Source: JAWXUC01 sp044432975
GTDB lineage: Bacteria; Pseudomonadota; Alphaproteobacteria; RF32; CAG-239
Direction: 5' to 3'
DNA: 18,293 bases
Assembly: GCA_044432975.1 (NCBI GenBank)
Contig: JAWXUC010000020.1
Span: forward strand, 1 to 18,293
Position numbers and translations under genes: made by a program. Of the stretch, positions 1-6,569 are shown in pieces. Each line of letters starts with the position of its first letter. The first letter of the stretch is position 1. Under the pieces are notes generated by a model that made no database searches, was not told the DNA's origin, and saw only the letters and a list, made by a program, of their open reading frames with translations.

Positions 1-1
1 T

Positions 2-505
2 CAAATTGATGATGCTTTAGGGCAAGTTACAAATGTTACTAAAGAGGCATCTTACAATGGGGTTAATCTTGTTGCTGGAGTAGATGCTGATCTTGAGGTT
101 TATTTGAGTGAAGATAGAACTTCGTCTTCTTCTTCAATAACTGTAAAAAGTGTTGATGCTACACTTACAGGGCTTGGCTTAAATGCTTTGGATATAATTT
201 GGGATACAGATTTAGCGACAAGTTTAGGTAAAATAGATACTGCTTTGAGTGCTGTCGATGCTGCGATTAGTAAGGTTAGTAGTTATACATCTACTTTTTC
301 TAATACATATTCATCAATTGAAAACTGGGAAAACTTTACTAGCAATTTGGTTAATACTTTAACTGAAGGTGCAGAAAAATTGACATTGGCTGATATGAAT
401 GAAGAAAGCGCAAATTATATTGCTCTTCAAACACGTCAAAGCTTGGCAACAAGTGCGTTGTCTTTGGCTTCTCAAGCCTCTCAATCTGTATTGGGCTTTT
501 TCTAG
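2..505 (+). CDS. Flagellin, C-terminal part (5' end outside window)
   Basis: Structural subunit of the flagellar filament, exported by the flagellar type III system. The frame is open from base 2, so the gene enters from the left; the TTG at 104 is internal, not a start. The visible 167 residues begin inside the conserved N-terminal flagellin helix region (QIDDALGQVTNVTKEASYNG, then VNL). A short variable, Ser/Thr-rich middle follows. The end is a typical flagellin C-terminal coiled-coil domain: a heptad-like helix around LGKIDTALSAVDAAISKV, then NEESANYIALQTRQSLATSA and a terminal SVLGFF. The short variable region fits the small flagellins common in Alphaproteobacteria. A strong terminator follows directly, so this is probably the last gene of its transcript. 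Identity as flagellin is secure; which paralogue is unknown. Confidence 0.93.
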   Translation, partial: QIDDALGQVTNVTKEASYNGVNLVAGVDADLEVYLSEDRTSSSSSITVKSVDATLTGLGLNALDIIWDTDLATSLGKIDTALSAVDAAISKVSSYTSTFSNTYSSIENWENFTSNLVNTLTEGAEKLTLADMNEESANYIALQTRQSLATSALSLASQASQSVLGFF

Positions 506-532
506 TTTTATTATTGATAATCTTGGTACAAG

Positions 533-564
533 AAAGCTCCTTATGAAAATAAGGAGTTTTTTTT
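533..564 (+). terminator. Intrinsic terminator after flagellin
   Basis: A perfect 8-bp stem, CTCCTTAT (537-544) with ATAAGGAG (549-556), encloses a GAAA tetraloop. It is extended outward by a G-T and three A-T pairs and followed by eight T residues (557-564). The T run abuts the stop codon of the convergent rsmB gene. On the minus strand the stem is followed by only a weak T-rich stretch, so termination should favour the flagellin transcript. Confidence 0.9.
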
Positions 565-1771
565 ATTGAATTTTTTGTAATATGCTTATGAAAAAGCCGT
601 CGGAATCGGTTGATAGTGGGGACATTTGAAGCATTTCTTCATTATCACTTGGGTATGGGGTTTCAAATTTGGTTTGCCAAATCTTTTTTATATTAACTAA
701 TTTAAAATTATCATTTTCTTTTAAGAACTTATTTATAATGTTTTGGTTTTCATCTTCTAAGATAGAGCAGGTCATATAAACTATTTTTCCGCCAGTTTTA
801 ATTTTGTTTTTTGCTGTGTTTAAGATTTCTGTTTGAATGCCATTTAAGTGTTTTATATAACTTGGCGTTAGTCTCAATTTCATGTCTGGGCTACGTCTTA
901 ATGTGCCTGTGCCAGAGCATGGAGCGTCTACAATAAAAACATCAAAATCAAAGTCGTTTACTTGAGGGATTGTCCAGATGTTTTTTGCGTTTAATCTTTG
1001 CAAACGTGGTTTGATGTTTTCTAGTCTGTCTTTGTTAATGTCATGAACCTGAAGCTCTCCTTTGTTGTCTAATAAATAAGATAAGGTTAAGGCTTTGCCT
1101 CCTGCGCCTGCGCAATAATCAATTGTTTTTTGATTTGGCTTTATATCCATTAAAATACAGGCAATTTGAGAACTTTGGTCCTGAACTTCAATAATTCCTT
1201 CTTGATAAGAAACACAATTGCCTAAGACAACTCTTGAATCGGAACGAACACCAATCGGAGAAATTGGTGATTTATAAAATTCTAAACCTTCAGCTTGTAA
1301 TTTATCTAAAACAATTTCTCTTGATTTTATATTTATTCTAAAATCTGCAGGAGCTTTGGTGTTTAGTGCTTTAGCTAAGCTCATATCATTAATTTTTGCA
1401 TATAACCACTCAGGCATTTCAGCTTCAACGTAATCTGGGTATGGGTTTTGATTTAAGTTTGCTAAAACTTCTTTATCTTCTGGAGTTAATTCTCCCAGTC
1501 CGTATTTGTCTTCAGCGTTAAAAAGTTCTGGTTGGTCTTTTAAATGAGTGATTAAGATGTTTCTGGCTTCGTTTGAATTTGCTTCAAAAGAAAGTTTGAA
1601 AAAGTTTCTGATAATGTGCCAAGTTTCTTCTGTTATAAAACGTCTGTCTGATGAACCAATATATTTTTTGGGTTTTAAATATTGATTTATAATATTATCT
1701 GCAGGTTTTTGAGAAGTAATAACTTCTGTTAAAATTTCTAAAACAGCTTTATATTTGGCACTTGTTTGCAT
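563..1771 (-). CDS. rsmB: RsmB/NOP-family rRNA (cytosine-C5) methyltransferase
   Basis: SAM-dependent methyltransferase of the RsmB/NOP2/SUN family, predicted to make m5C in 16S rRNA during small-subunit assembly. The Rossmann-fold C-terminal half has the SAM motif YCAGAGGK (residues 219-226), preceded by the family-typical VQDQSSQ. It also has DAPCSGTG (282-289, Cys285, the release cysteine of motif IV) and TCS (334-336, Cys335, the catalytic nucleophile of motif VI). It ends with the usual DSDGFF near the C-terminus. At 402 residues it is slightly shorter than E. coli RsmB (about 430), mostly in the N-terminal NusB-like region. The start is supported by AGGAGAT a few bases upstream on the minus strand. 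It stands alone, divergent from the HepT/MntA operon and convergent with flagellin. The family has several members, so the exact target base is inferred. Confidence 0.9.
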   Translation of the reverse strand: MQTSAKYKAVLEILTEVITSQKPADNIINQYLKPKKYIGSSDRRFITEETWHIIRNFFKLSFEANSNEARNILITHLKDQPELFNAEDKYGLGELTPEDKEVLANLNQNPYPDYVEAEMPEWLYAKINDMSLAKALNTKAPADFRINIKSREIVLDKLQAEGLEFYKSPISPIGVRSDSRVVLGNCVSYQEGIIEVQDQSSQIACILMDIKPNQKTIDYCAGAGGKALTLSYLLDNKGELQVHDINKDRLENIKPRLQRLNAKNIWTIPQVNDFDFDVFIVDAPCSGTGTLRRSPDMKLRLTPSYIKHLNGIQTEILNTAKNKIKTGGKIVYMTCSILEDENQNIINKFLKENDNFKLVNIKKIWQTKFETPYPSDNEEMLQMSPLSTDSDGFFISILQKIQ

Positions 1772-1793
1772 ATTTATCTCCTAATTTTTAAAC

Positions 1794-1822
1794 ATAATAA
1801 CTCTTTACAAACAATTTGGCAA
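1794..1822 (-). promoter_or_regulatory. Predicted sigma70-type promoter of rsmB
   Basis: On the minus strand, TTGCCA (1822-1817) and TATTAT (1799-1794) are separated by 17 bases. This gives a start near 1787 and a leader of about 16 bases containing the AGGAGAT ribosome site. The -35 box lies inside the spacer of the oppositely directed hepT promoter. Confidence 0.45.
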
Positions 1823-1831
1823 GGATATACT
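1804..1831 (+). promoter_or_regulatory. Predicted sigma70-type promoter of the hepT-mntA-rluC-asmA operon
   Basis: TTTACA (1804-1809) and TATACT (1826-1831) have a 16-base spacer. A start near 1838 would leave a leader of about 23 bases before the hepT ATG, with AGGAG at 1850-1854. It overlaps the rsmB promoter. A loose inverted repeat, CTGTT (1830-1834) with AACAG (1847-1851), covers the predicted start and could be an operator, but it is short. Confidence 0.5.
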
Positions 1832-1860
1832 GTTATTGTTATGTTAAACAGGAGAATTTT

Positions 1861-2253
1861 ATGCAAAGATTTTTACAACGTTTTGATAATTATAATAAAG
1901 CAATAGAGAATCTTTTTGATACAAATGAAGAATATAAAAAGCAATCATCAAAGTTTATGGCTATGGCGCTTATTCAGGCTTTTGAGATTTCTTTTGAACT
2001 TGCGTGGAAAGTGCAAAAAGATTATCTTAATTATCTTGGTTTTGATGTTAATGGGCCTAGAGAAGTGATAAAAAAATCTTTTAATTCTGAAATTATTAAG
2101 AATGGTGATGTTTGGCTTGATATGTTAGAGGCCAGAAATTTAACAACTCATCTTTATGATGAAATTAGAATAAAAGACATTGCTTCAGAAATTGTAGATT
2201 TATATATAAATGAGTTTTCTTTGTTAAAAGAATTTTTTGAGAGTAAAGTATGA
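1861..2253 (+). CDS. hepT: HepT-like HEPN protein (nucleotidyltransferase substrate-binding / toxin)
   Basis: A 130-residue all-helical HEPN protein of the HI0074 family, partner of the nucleotidyltransferase encoded next. The family core FEISFELAWKVQKDYL is at residues 41-56, followed by GPREVIKKSF and WLDMLEARN. The HEPN signature R-x4-H-x-Y is intact: Arg92, His97, Tyr99 in RNLTTHLY. In characterised HepT/MntA pairs this motif is the RNase active site, and its tyrosine is adenylylated by MntA, which neutralises the toxin. I place the start at ATG 1861 because AGGAG (1850-1854) sits 6 bases upstream; an in-frame TTG at 1816 lies inside the promoter. The stop overlaps the mntA start as ATGA. 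Membership of the HEPN/HI0074 family is clear; toxin activity here is inference. Confidence 0.88.
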   Translation: MQRFLQRFDNYNKAIENLFDTNEEYKKQSSKFMAMALIQAFEISFELAWKVQKDYLNYLGFDVNGPREVIKKSFNSEIIKNGDVWLDMLEARNLTTHLYDEIRIKDIASEIVDLYINEFSLLKEFFESKV

Positions 2254-2543
2254 ATAATTTTGGAATTTCAAACTCTTCTTATAGTGTAATATTAGAATAT
2301 TTTAAGCAAAATACAAATATAAAAAAAGTTGTTGTGTTTGGTTCTCGGGCTATGGGAAATTATAAAAATGGGTCTGATATTGATTTTGCAATTTGGGGCG
2401 ATGAGTTGTTAGAAACAAAAATAAAAGCAGATTTAGAAGAGCTTAAAACTCCTTATATGTATGATGTGGTGGTTTTTGATGATTTGCAAAAAGAAGAATT
2501 GAAAAATCATATTATGGAATTAGGTAAAGTTTTTTATGAGTAA
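2250..2543 (+). CDS. mntA: MntA-like minimal nucleotidyltransferase (antitoxin of HepT)
   Basis: A 97-residue DNA polymerase beta-fold minimal nucleotidyltransferase. The defining GSx10DxD motif is complete: Gly31-Ser32, then Asp43 and Asp45, within GSRAMGNYKNGSDIDFAIWG. A third acidic strand, YDVVVFD (71-77), supplies a candidate third carboxylate. In the characterised type VII pairs MntA transfers AMP to the tyrosine of the HepT Rx4HxY motif. Order (hepT first) and ATGA overlap with hepT match that arrangement. There is no good independent ribosome site, so translation is probably coupled to hepT. The 3' end overlaps the start of rluC by 8 bases, tying the module to housekeeping genes. An older annotation would be nucleotidyltransferase domain-containing protein. 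Confidence 0.88.
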   Translation: MNNFGISNSSYSVILEYFKQNTNIKKVVVFGSRAMGNYKNGSDIDFAIWGDELLETKIKADLEELKTPYMYDVVVFDDLQKEELKNHIMELGKVFYE

Positions 2544-3423
2544 TGTTAATTTAGTTAAAATATCTGCAGATGATGATGGGATGCGTTTTGATAGGTGGTT
2601 ATTGAAAAAATATCCTTCGCTTTCTATTGGTGTAGTTAATAAAATGCTACGAGCTAAGCAAATTAAGCTTGATGGAAAAAAAGCCGAAGGGAAAACTAGA
2701 ATCGCTGAAGGGCAAGAGGTTAGAGTTCCAAATATTGAAGCATCAGAAAAAAGAGAATTGCCACAAAATATTTCTAAAGCCGATGAAAAGAAAATTTTAG
2801 AAATGGTGATTTATAAAGATAAAGACATCATCATTATCAACAAACCTTCTGGTTTGGCGGTTCAGGGTGGTACAAATACAACTAAGCATATTGATATGAT
2901 GTTAGATGCCTTGAAATTTGAAAATGAGGATAAGCCAAAGCTTGTTCATAGAATAGATAAAGAGACTTCTGGAATTTTGTTGCTGGCGCGTAATCGAAAA
3001 ACAGCAGAAAAGTTAACTGCAAAATTTAAAAATCATGAAATTCAGAAAACATATTTAGCTTTGTGTGTGAACTCTCCTGCAAAAATTAAGGGCGAAATTA
3101 AAACTCTTATAGACGATAAGCCCGCAAAAACAATATATAAGGTTTTGAAAACTATTGGCAAATTTGCTTTAATTGAAGCACAGCCTTTAAGTGGTAGAAA
3201 ACACCAAATTAGAATACACTTAACTTCTATTGGTTGTCCTATTCTTGGTGATGATAAACATTTTTATGGGAAGACTAGAGAGAAAATAACTGGTTTTGAT
3301 GACAAACTTCATCTTCATGCCTTTAAAATTGAACTTGATAAGTTATCTATAAAAGCAAAGTTGTCAAAACACTTTGTTAAAAGTCTTAATAAATTAGGGA
3401 TTAGTGAAGATGAAATTTTTTAG
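2536..3423 (+). CDS. rluC: RluA-family 23S rRNA pseudouridine synthase (RluC-like)
   Basis: Converts uridines in 23S rRNA to pseudouridine. Residues 18-66 form an S4 RNA-binding domain (MRFDRWLLKKYPSLS through the EGQEVRVPN end). The catalytic domain begins near 90 with NKPSGLAVQGG (102-112). It has the signature HRIDKETSG (138-146), with Asp141 as the catalytic residue, and SGRKHQIRIHL (219-229) followed by GCPILGDDKHFYG. The length of 295 matches RluC/RluD proteins. The S4 domain and overall pattern resemble RluC (955/2504/2580 in E. coli numbering), but RluD cannot be excluded from motifs alone. The start overlaps mntA by 8 bases, and the stop overlaps the downstream asmA-like gene by 14 bases. 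Confidence 0.9.
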   Translation: MSNVNLVKISADDDGMRFDRWLLKKYPSLSIGVVNKMLRAKQIKLDGKKAEGKTRIAEGQEVRVPNIEASEKRELPQNISKADEKKILEMVIYKDKDIIIINKPSGLAVQGGTNTTKHIDMMLDALKFENEDKPKLVHRIDKETSGILLLARNRKTAEKLTAKFKNHEIQKTYLALCVNSPAKIKGEIKTLIDDKPAKTIYKVLKTIGKFALIEAQPLSGRKHQIRIHLTSIGCPILGDDKHFYGKTREKITGFDDKLHLHAFKIELDKLSIKAKLSKHFVKSLNKLGISEDEIF

Positions 3424-5479
3424 AAAATTTTTTATTAGCGTATTTATATTTTTGTTGTTTTCTGTTGGTGGTAGTTATTTATTTGTGAGGCATTTTGACC
3501 TAAATAAATATATTCCTGTTTTGGCAGATATGATTAAAAAAGAAACGGGCAGAACGCTTGTTATTGCGAATGCAGAAAGTAAAATTTCTTTAATTCCGAC
3601 CATTGTGCTTGAAGATGTTTCTTTTTCAAATGCTTTATGGGCTAAAACCCCAAATATGTTTGAGGCAGAAAAAATTGAGCTGAAAATTGCTATTTTACCT
3701 TTAATGGATAGGCGATTTGTTATTAAAAATCTTGTTGTTGATAATCCTAATATTTATTTAGAAACTAATGATAGTGGTGAAGAAAATTGGGATTTTAATA
3801 AAAAAAACAAAAAAACATCTAATTTTGAAATTATATCTTCTGCAAAGGCTGAAGCGAAAGCCTCTGAAATACCCGATTTTTCTTTAGGGGAAATTGATAT
3901 TAATAACGCATTTGTAATGTTTAATGATGAAGTTGTTAATGTTGATAATTTTGATTTTTCTATTCCTAATAAAGATGATAATATTAACGCAAGCTTTAAT
4001 TTGGTTTATAATGATATTAAGATTGCGGGAACTTCTGTTTTGGGTTCTGTTAATAATCTTTTTGATCATACAATTTATTATCCGTTTAATTTTAATGCTA
4101 AGGTTGATGGGCTTAAGTTGGAGTTAAATGGCGGAGTGGCTCAACTGTTTAATGGTAATCCACAGGTTGAAACATCTTTAAATGTTTATAATCCTAATGG
4201 GAATTTAGGCTTTTTTGAGGCAACTCTTAACTCTCAAATAAAAGCTTCTAAAACAAATGTTGATGCTGATATAAGTTTGTTTAATGTGGCTGGTAATATT
4301 ATGAAAGGTAGAGTAAATGCAAATCTTGAAGGTGAAGTTTTTGTTGATGCTAACTTAAATTCTGAATTAATAAATTTGCAAAATTTTAAAAAAGAAGAAT
4401 CGGCTGGTGTTAATTTGCCTAGTATTATTTCTTCTGCAAATGCGGCTTCTTTTATGCCAGCGACTAAAATTGATTATAACTTATTAAAAAATATTGATGC
4501 AAAATTAACAGCAACAATTAAAGAATTTGTTATTGATGAGGAGCATATCGCGACAAATGTTGATATGATGGCAAATTTAAATAATGGAATATTAAATATT
4601 AATCCTGCAACATTTAATTTTGGTGATGGAGATATTGCGGTGAGTGCTATTGTTGATGCTCAAAAACAAACTATTAATGCTGATGTTAACTCAAAAGGTT
4701 TGAGTATTCAAAAATTTTCTTCTGAATTTGTTGTGAAAAATAAAGATGACTTTGGGGTTTTAAGTGGTGGCAAATTAGATATTAAAGCAAAGCTTAACTC
4801 TAGTGGGTCAACTTATAAAGAAGTGGTTGAAAATCTTGATGGTCGCTTAACAGCAATTGTTGGAAAATCTGTGCTTCAGACTGGAAAATCTAACCTTTTA
4901 TCTGGAATTGCTGGAACAGTAATTAATGCTTTGAAGCTAAAGGATTCTGCTACGACAGATGTTGATTTAACTTGTGCTGTTTTGCGGGCTGATTTTGATA
5001 AGGGAATGGTTAAAATTCCTGATGGAATCGCAATTCAATCTGATGATATTAGTTTGGTTGCAAATGGTAATGTGAGCTTAAAAACAGATGTTGTTAATAT
5101 TGATATTCATCCATATTCTTCTCAGATATTAAACCCTAGTTTGGCTGGTTCTGTTGGAGGTTTTTTGAAGGTTGTAGGTACAATTGATAATCCTGTTATT
5201 AGAATTGATGAAAAACAAGCTTTAAAAACTCTTGTAGGAGTTTTAACAACAGGCGGAACGTCTTATGTTGGTTCTAAAGTTGTGTTGGATTCTGGGTTGT
5301 CTCCTTGCTATACTGCATTAAAAGGAACAGGGCTTGAAGATAGGTTTTCTAAACCGTCTGTTGCTAATGAAACCTATGATAAAACAGCTCAAGAAATAGA
5401 TGAAAATTATCAAAAATTAGAAAATGCAGTTAAAGAGGTTGGAAATACTGCAAAAGAGTTGCTTAAAGGTCTGTTTTAG
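3410..5479 (+). CDS. AsmA-family envelope protein
   Basis: A 689-residue inner-membrane-anchored periplasmic protein of the AsmA family, whose larger relatives are implicated in lipid transport and outer-membrane biogenesis. A short basic N-terminus leads to one hydrophobic anchor (about residues 6-24). The conserved AsmA opening follows (LADMIKKETGRTLVI, then PLMDRRFVIKNLVVDNPNI and NWDF). The C-terminal AsmA region begins near residue 450 (GGKLDIKAKL) and includes NLDGRLTAIVGKS and KIPDGIAIQSDDISL. The mid region has two Ala/Ser-rich linkers (near 145 and 345) breaking the beta-repeat pattern. I prefer ATG 3410, 9 bases after AGGGA (3396-3400), over GTG 3404. The gene ends overlapping the convergent sufE stop by 4 bases. 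It is the last gene of the HepT operon; its precise substrate is unknown. Confidence 0.88.
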   Translation: MKFFRKFFISVFIFLLFSVGGSYLFVRHFDLNKYIPVLADMIKKETGRTLVIANAESKISLIPTIVLEDVSFSNALWAKTPNMFEAEKIELKIAILPLMDRRFVIKNLVVDNPNIYLETNDSGEENWDFNKKNKKTSNFEIISSAKAEAKASEIPDFSLGEIDINNAFVMFNDEVVNVDNFDFSIPNKDDNINASFNLVYNDIKIAGTSVLGSVNNLFDHTIYYPFNFNAKVDGLKLELNGGVAQLFNGNPQVETSLNVYNPNGNLGFFEATLNSQIKASKTNVDADISLFNVAGNIMKGRVNANLEGEVFVDANLNSELINLQNFKKEESAGVNLPSIISSANAASFMPATKIDYNLLKNIDAKLTATIKEFVIDEEHIATNVDMMANLNNGILNINPATFNFGDGDIAVSAIVDAQKQTINADVNSKGLSIQKFSSEFVVKNKDDFGVLSGGKLDIKAKLNSSGSTYKEVVENLDGRLTAIVGKSVLQTGKSNLLSGIAGTVINALKLKDSATTDVDLTCAVLRADFDKGMVKIPDGIAIQSDDISLVANGNVSLKTDVVNIDIHPYSSQILNPSLAGSVGGFLKVVGTIDNPVIRIDEKQALKTLVGVLTTGGTSYVGSKVVLDSGLSPCYTALKGTGLEDRFSKPSVANETYDKTAQEIDENYQKLENAVKEVGNTAKELLKGLF
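5425..5452 (-). terminator. Possible terminator of the sufE operon inside the asmA 3' end
   Basis: On the minus strand TGCAGT (5452-5447) pairs with ACTGCA (5430-5425) across a 16-base loop, followed by TTTTC and more T-rich sequence. It lies about 24-50 bases beyond the sufE stop, within asmA-like coding sequence. The stem is short and the T run imperfect. Confidence 0.3.
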
Positions 5480-5838
5480 CTATATTTGATTTTTTCAATA
5501 ACAGCAAAAAGACCGTTTCTTCTTGAAGGACTTAGGTGTTCTAAAAGTCCTGTTTGGGTAAATATATCATTAATATCAGCATTTTTGTTTTCATTATATA
5601 TTATTAAAACAATATATAATAATCCTTTTACAATTAATGCGTCAGAATCGGCAATGTAAGAGTCGTCTTCTTGTTGCTTTAACCAAACTTGAGATTGGCA
5701 TCCTTCAACTTTATATTCATCTGTTTTGAAAGCGTTATCAAAACTTTTTAGTTTTTCGCCTAGTTCTATGATATAACGGTATTTATCTTCCCAGTTATCT
5801 AAAAAAGAGAAGTTTTCTATTAACTCTTGTGTATTCAT
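5476..5838 (-). CDS. sufE: SufE sulfur-acceptor protein
   Basis: Accepts persulfide sulfur from a SufS-type cysteine desulfurase and stimulates it in Fe-S cluster assembly in the cytosol. The 120 residues match the family closely: NFSFLDNWEDKYRYIIELG (9-27), the active-site loop VEGCQSQVWL with Cys47, then DSDALIVKGLLYIVLIIYN and the terminal HLSPSRRNGL. Length is close to the usual SufE (about 130-140). The start codon overlaps the stop of the charged upstream gene as ATGA, so it is translated as the last gene of that operon. No suf or isc genes lie nearby. The stop overlaps the convergent asmA-family gene by 4 bases. Identification is secure. Confidence 0.93.
   Translation of the reverse strand: MNTQELIENFSFLDNWEDKYRYIIELGEKLKSFDNAFKTDEYKVEGCQSQVWLKQQEDDSYIADSDALIVKGLLYIVLIIYNENKNADINDIFTQTGLLEHLSPSRRNGLFAVIEKIKYS
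5593..5620. repeat. Perfect 10-bp AT-only inverted repeat inside sufE
   Basis: ATTATATATT (5593-5602) and AATATATAAT (5611-5620) are perfect reverse complements around an 8-base loop. The hairpin sits in sufE codons for the Leu-Tyr-Ile-Val-Leu stretch. It has no GC pair and only a weak following T tract, so it may be chance in this base composition. It could also slow readthrough from the convergent asmA-family transcript. Confidence 0.5.
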
Positions 5839-6533
5839 TTTTCTCTACTTATTTGCTTTATATTTTGTTTTATTTTTGATTGTTTTGCTTTGCGTTTTCC
5901 TGTTGTATTTGAGCGGCCTGTTTTTTCTAGGATTATTACAGCCAGTTCTTTATCTGTTTTATCTTCTTTTATTTCTTTTGTCAGCTCTTCAAATTGTTTT
6001 TCTGTTAAGTTATCTGTTTTTATATTTGTTTGTTTTTTTATTTCTTCTTGAATGATTTTTTTTGTAACATCTTCACCAATAGCAGCATTTTGAACATTAT
6101 TATTTATGGCTTTTTTACTAATATTTTTTAAGCCCATTTCTAATATTGTTTTGTTGGCATTATTGGTTTGGATGATGTTTTCTGTTATTTTGTGATTTGC
6201 TAAAGAGTTTTTTTCTTGCTTTAATGAGCTTATTATTGACTCTTGTTGGATATCTAACATTTCTAGTTCAAAAGGAGTGGATGTAACATTATCATCTTCA
6301 TCATCGTCATCTTCATCAAAAACTTCTCTGATTTTTTTTCTGATTTTTTTTAGGTCTTTTTTTATTATAGGTTTTATTTTTGAAGAAGAATCGTCTGAAG
6401 TTATTTTGTTTTTTGTTTTGATTTCTTCTAAATTGCTTTTTAGCAAGTCAATATTTAAGCCAACAACTTCTTTTTTGGCTTTTTTATTTTTTTTCTTCCA
6501 TTGGATATTGTTATCTTCTTGCTCTTCATTCAT
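5835..6533 (-). CDS. Unrecognised highly charged cytoplasmic protein
   Basis: I do not recognise a family for these 232 residues. No signal peptide or membrane segment is visible. The composition is Lys/Glu/Asp/Ile/Asn-rich, with alternating charge blocks: basic 12-21 (WKKKNKKAKK), basic 57-69 (KKDLKKIRKKIRE), a sharp acidic tract 70-81 (EVFDEDDDDEDD), and a Lys/Arg-rich tail from about 206. Long stretches around 30-70 and 155-200 look helical and possibly coiled. No cysteine is present. The codon pattern resembles its neighbours and the frame is coupled to sufE by an ATGA overlap, so it is very likely a real gene. There is no Shine-Dalgarno before its ATG, but a good promoter lies immediately upstream. 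The gene is 23 bases downstream of the PAS gene. It could be a scaffold or nucleic-acid-associated protein; function is unknown. Confidence 0.75.
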   Translation of the reverse strand: MNEEQEDNNIQWKKKNKKAKKEVVGLNIDLLKSNLEEIKTKNKITSDDSSSKIKPIIKKDLKKIRKKIREVFDEDDDDEDDNVTSTPFELEMLDIQQESIISSLKQEKNSLANHKITENIIQTNNANKTILEMGLKNISKKAINNNVQNAAIGEDVTKKIIQEEIKKQTNIKTDNLTEKQFEELTKEIKEDKTDKELAVIILEKTGRSNTTGKRKAKQSKIKQNIKQISREK

Positions 6534-6540
6534 AGAGTTA

Positions 6541-6569
6541 TGTATAGCATATATTTTTACTTTTGTCTA
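6541..6569 (-). promoter_or_regulatory. Predicted promoter for the charged-protein/sufE pair
   Basis: On the minus strand TAGACA (6569-6564) and TATACA (6546-6541) have a 17-base spacer, and TGC immediately precedes the -10 (extended -10). The predicted start is about 6534, one base from the ATG at 6533-6531. This would give a leaderless mRNA, consistent with no visible ribosome-binding site. It lies between the PAS gene stop and the downstream gene, with its -35 in PAS coding sequence. Confidence 0.4.

Noticed and set aside
104..505. Independent 133-residue gene starting at TTG 104
   Set aside because: The frame is open upstream to the window edge and the upstream residues match flagellin, so TTG is internal.
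1816..1860. TTG 1816 as the hepT start
   Set aside because: The extension overlaps the predicted promoter and encodes residues foreign to the family; ATG 1861 has AGGAG six bases upstream.
6533..6560. Frameshift separating the PAS protein from a kinase domain
   Set aside because: Neither the downstream gene nor other frames show H-box, N-box or G-box kinase motifs, so the kinase is absent rather than shifted.
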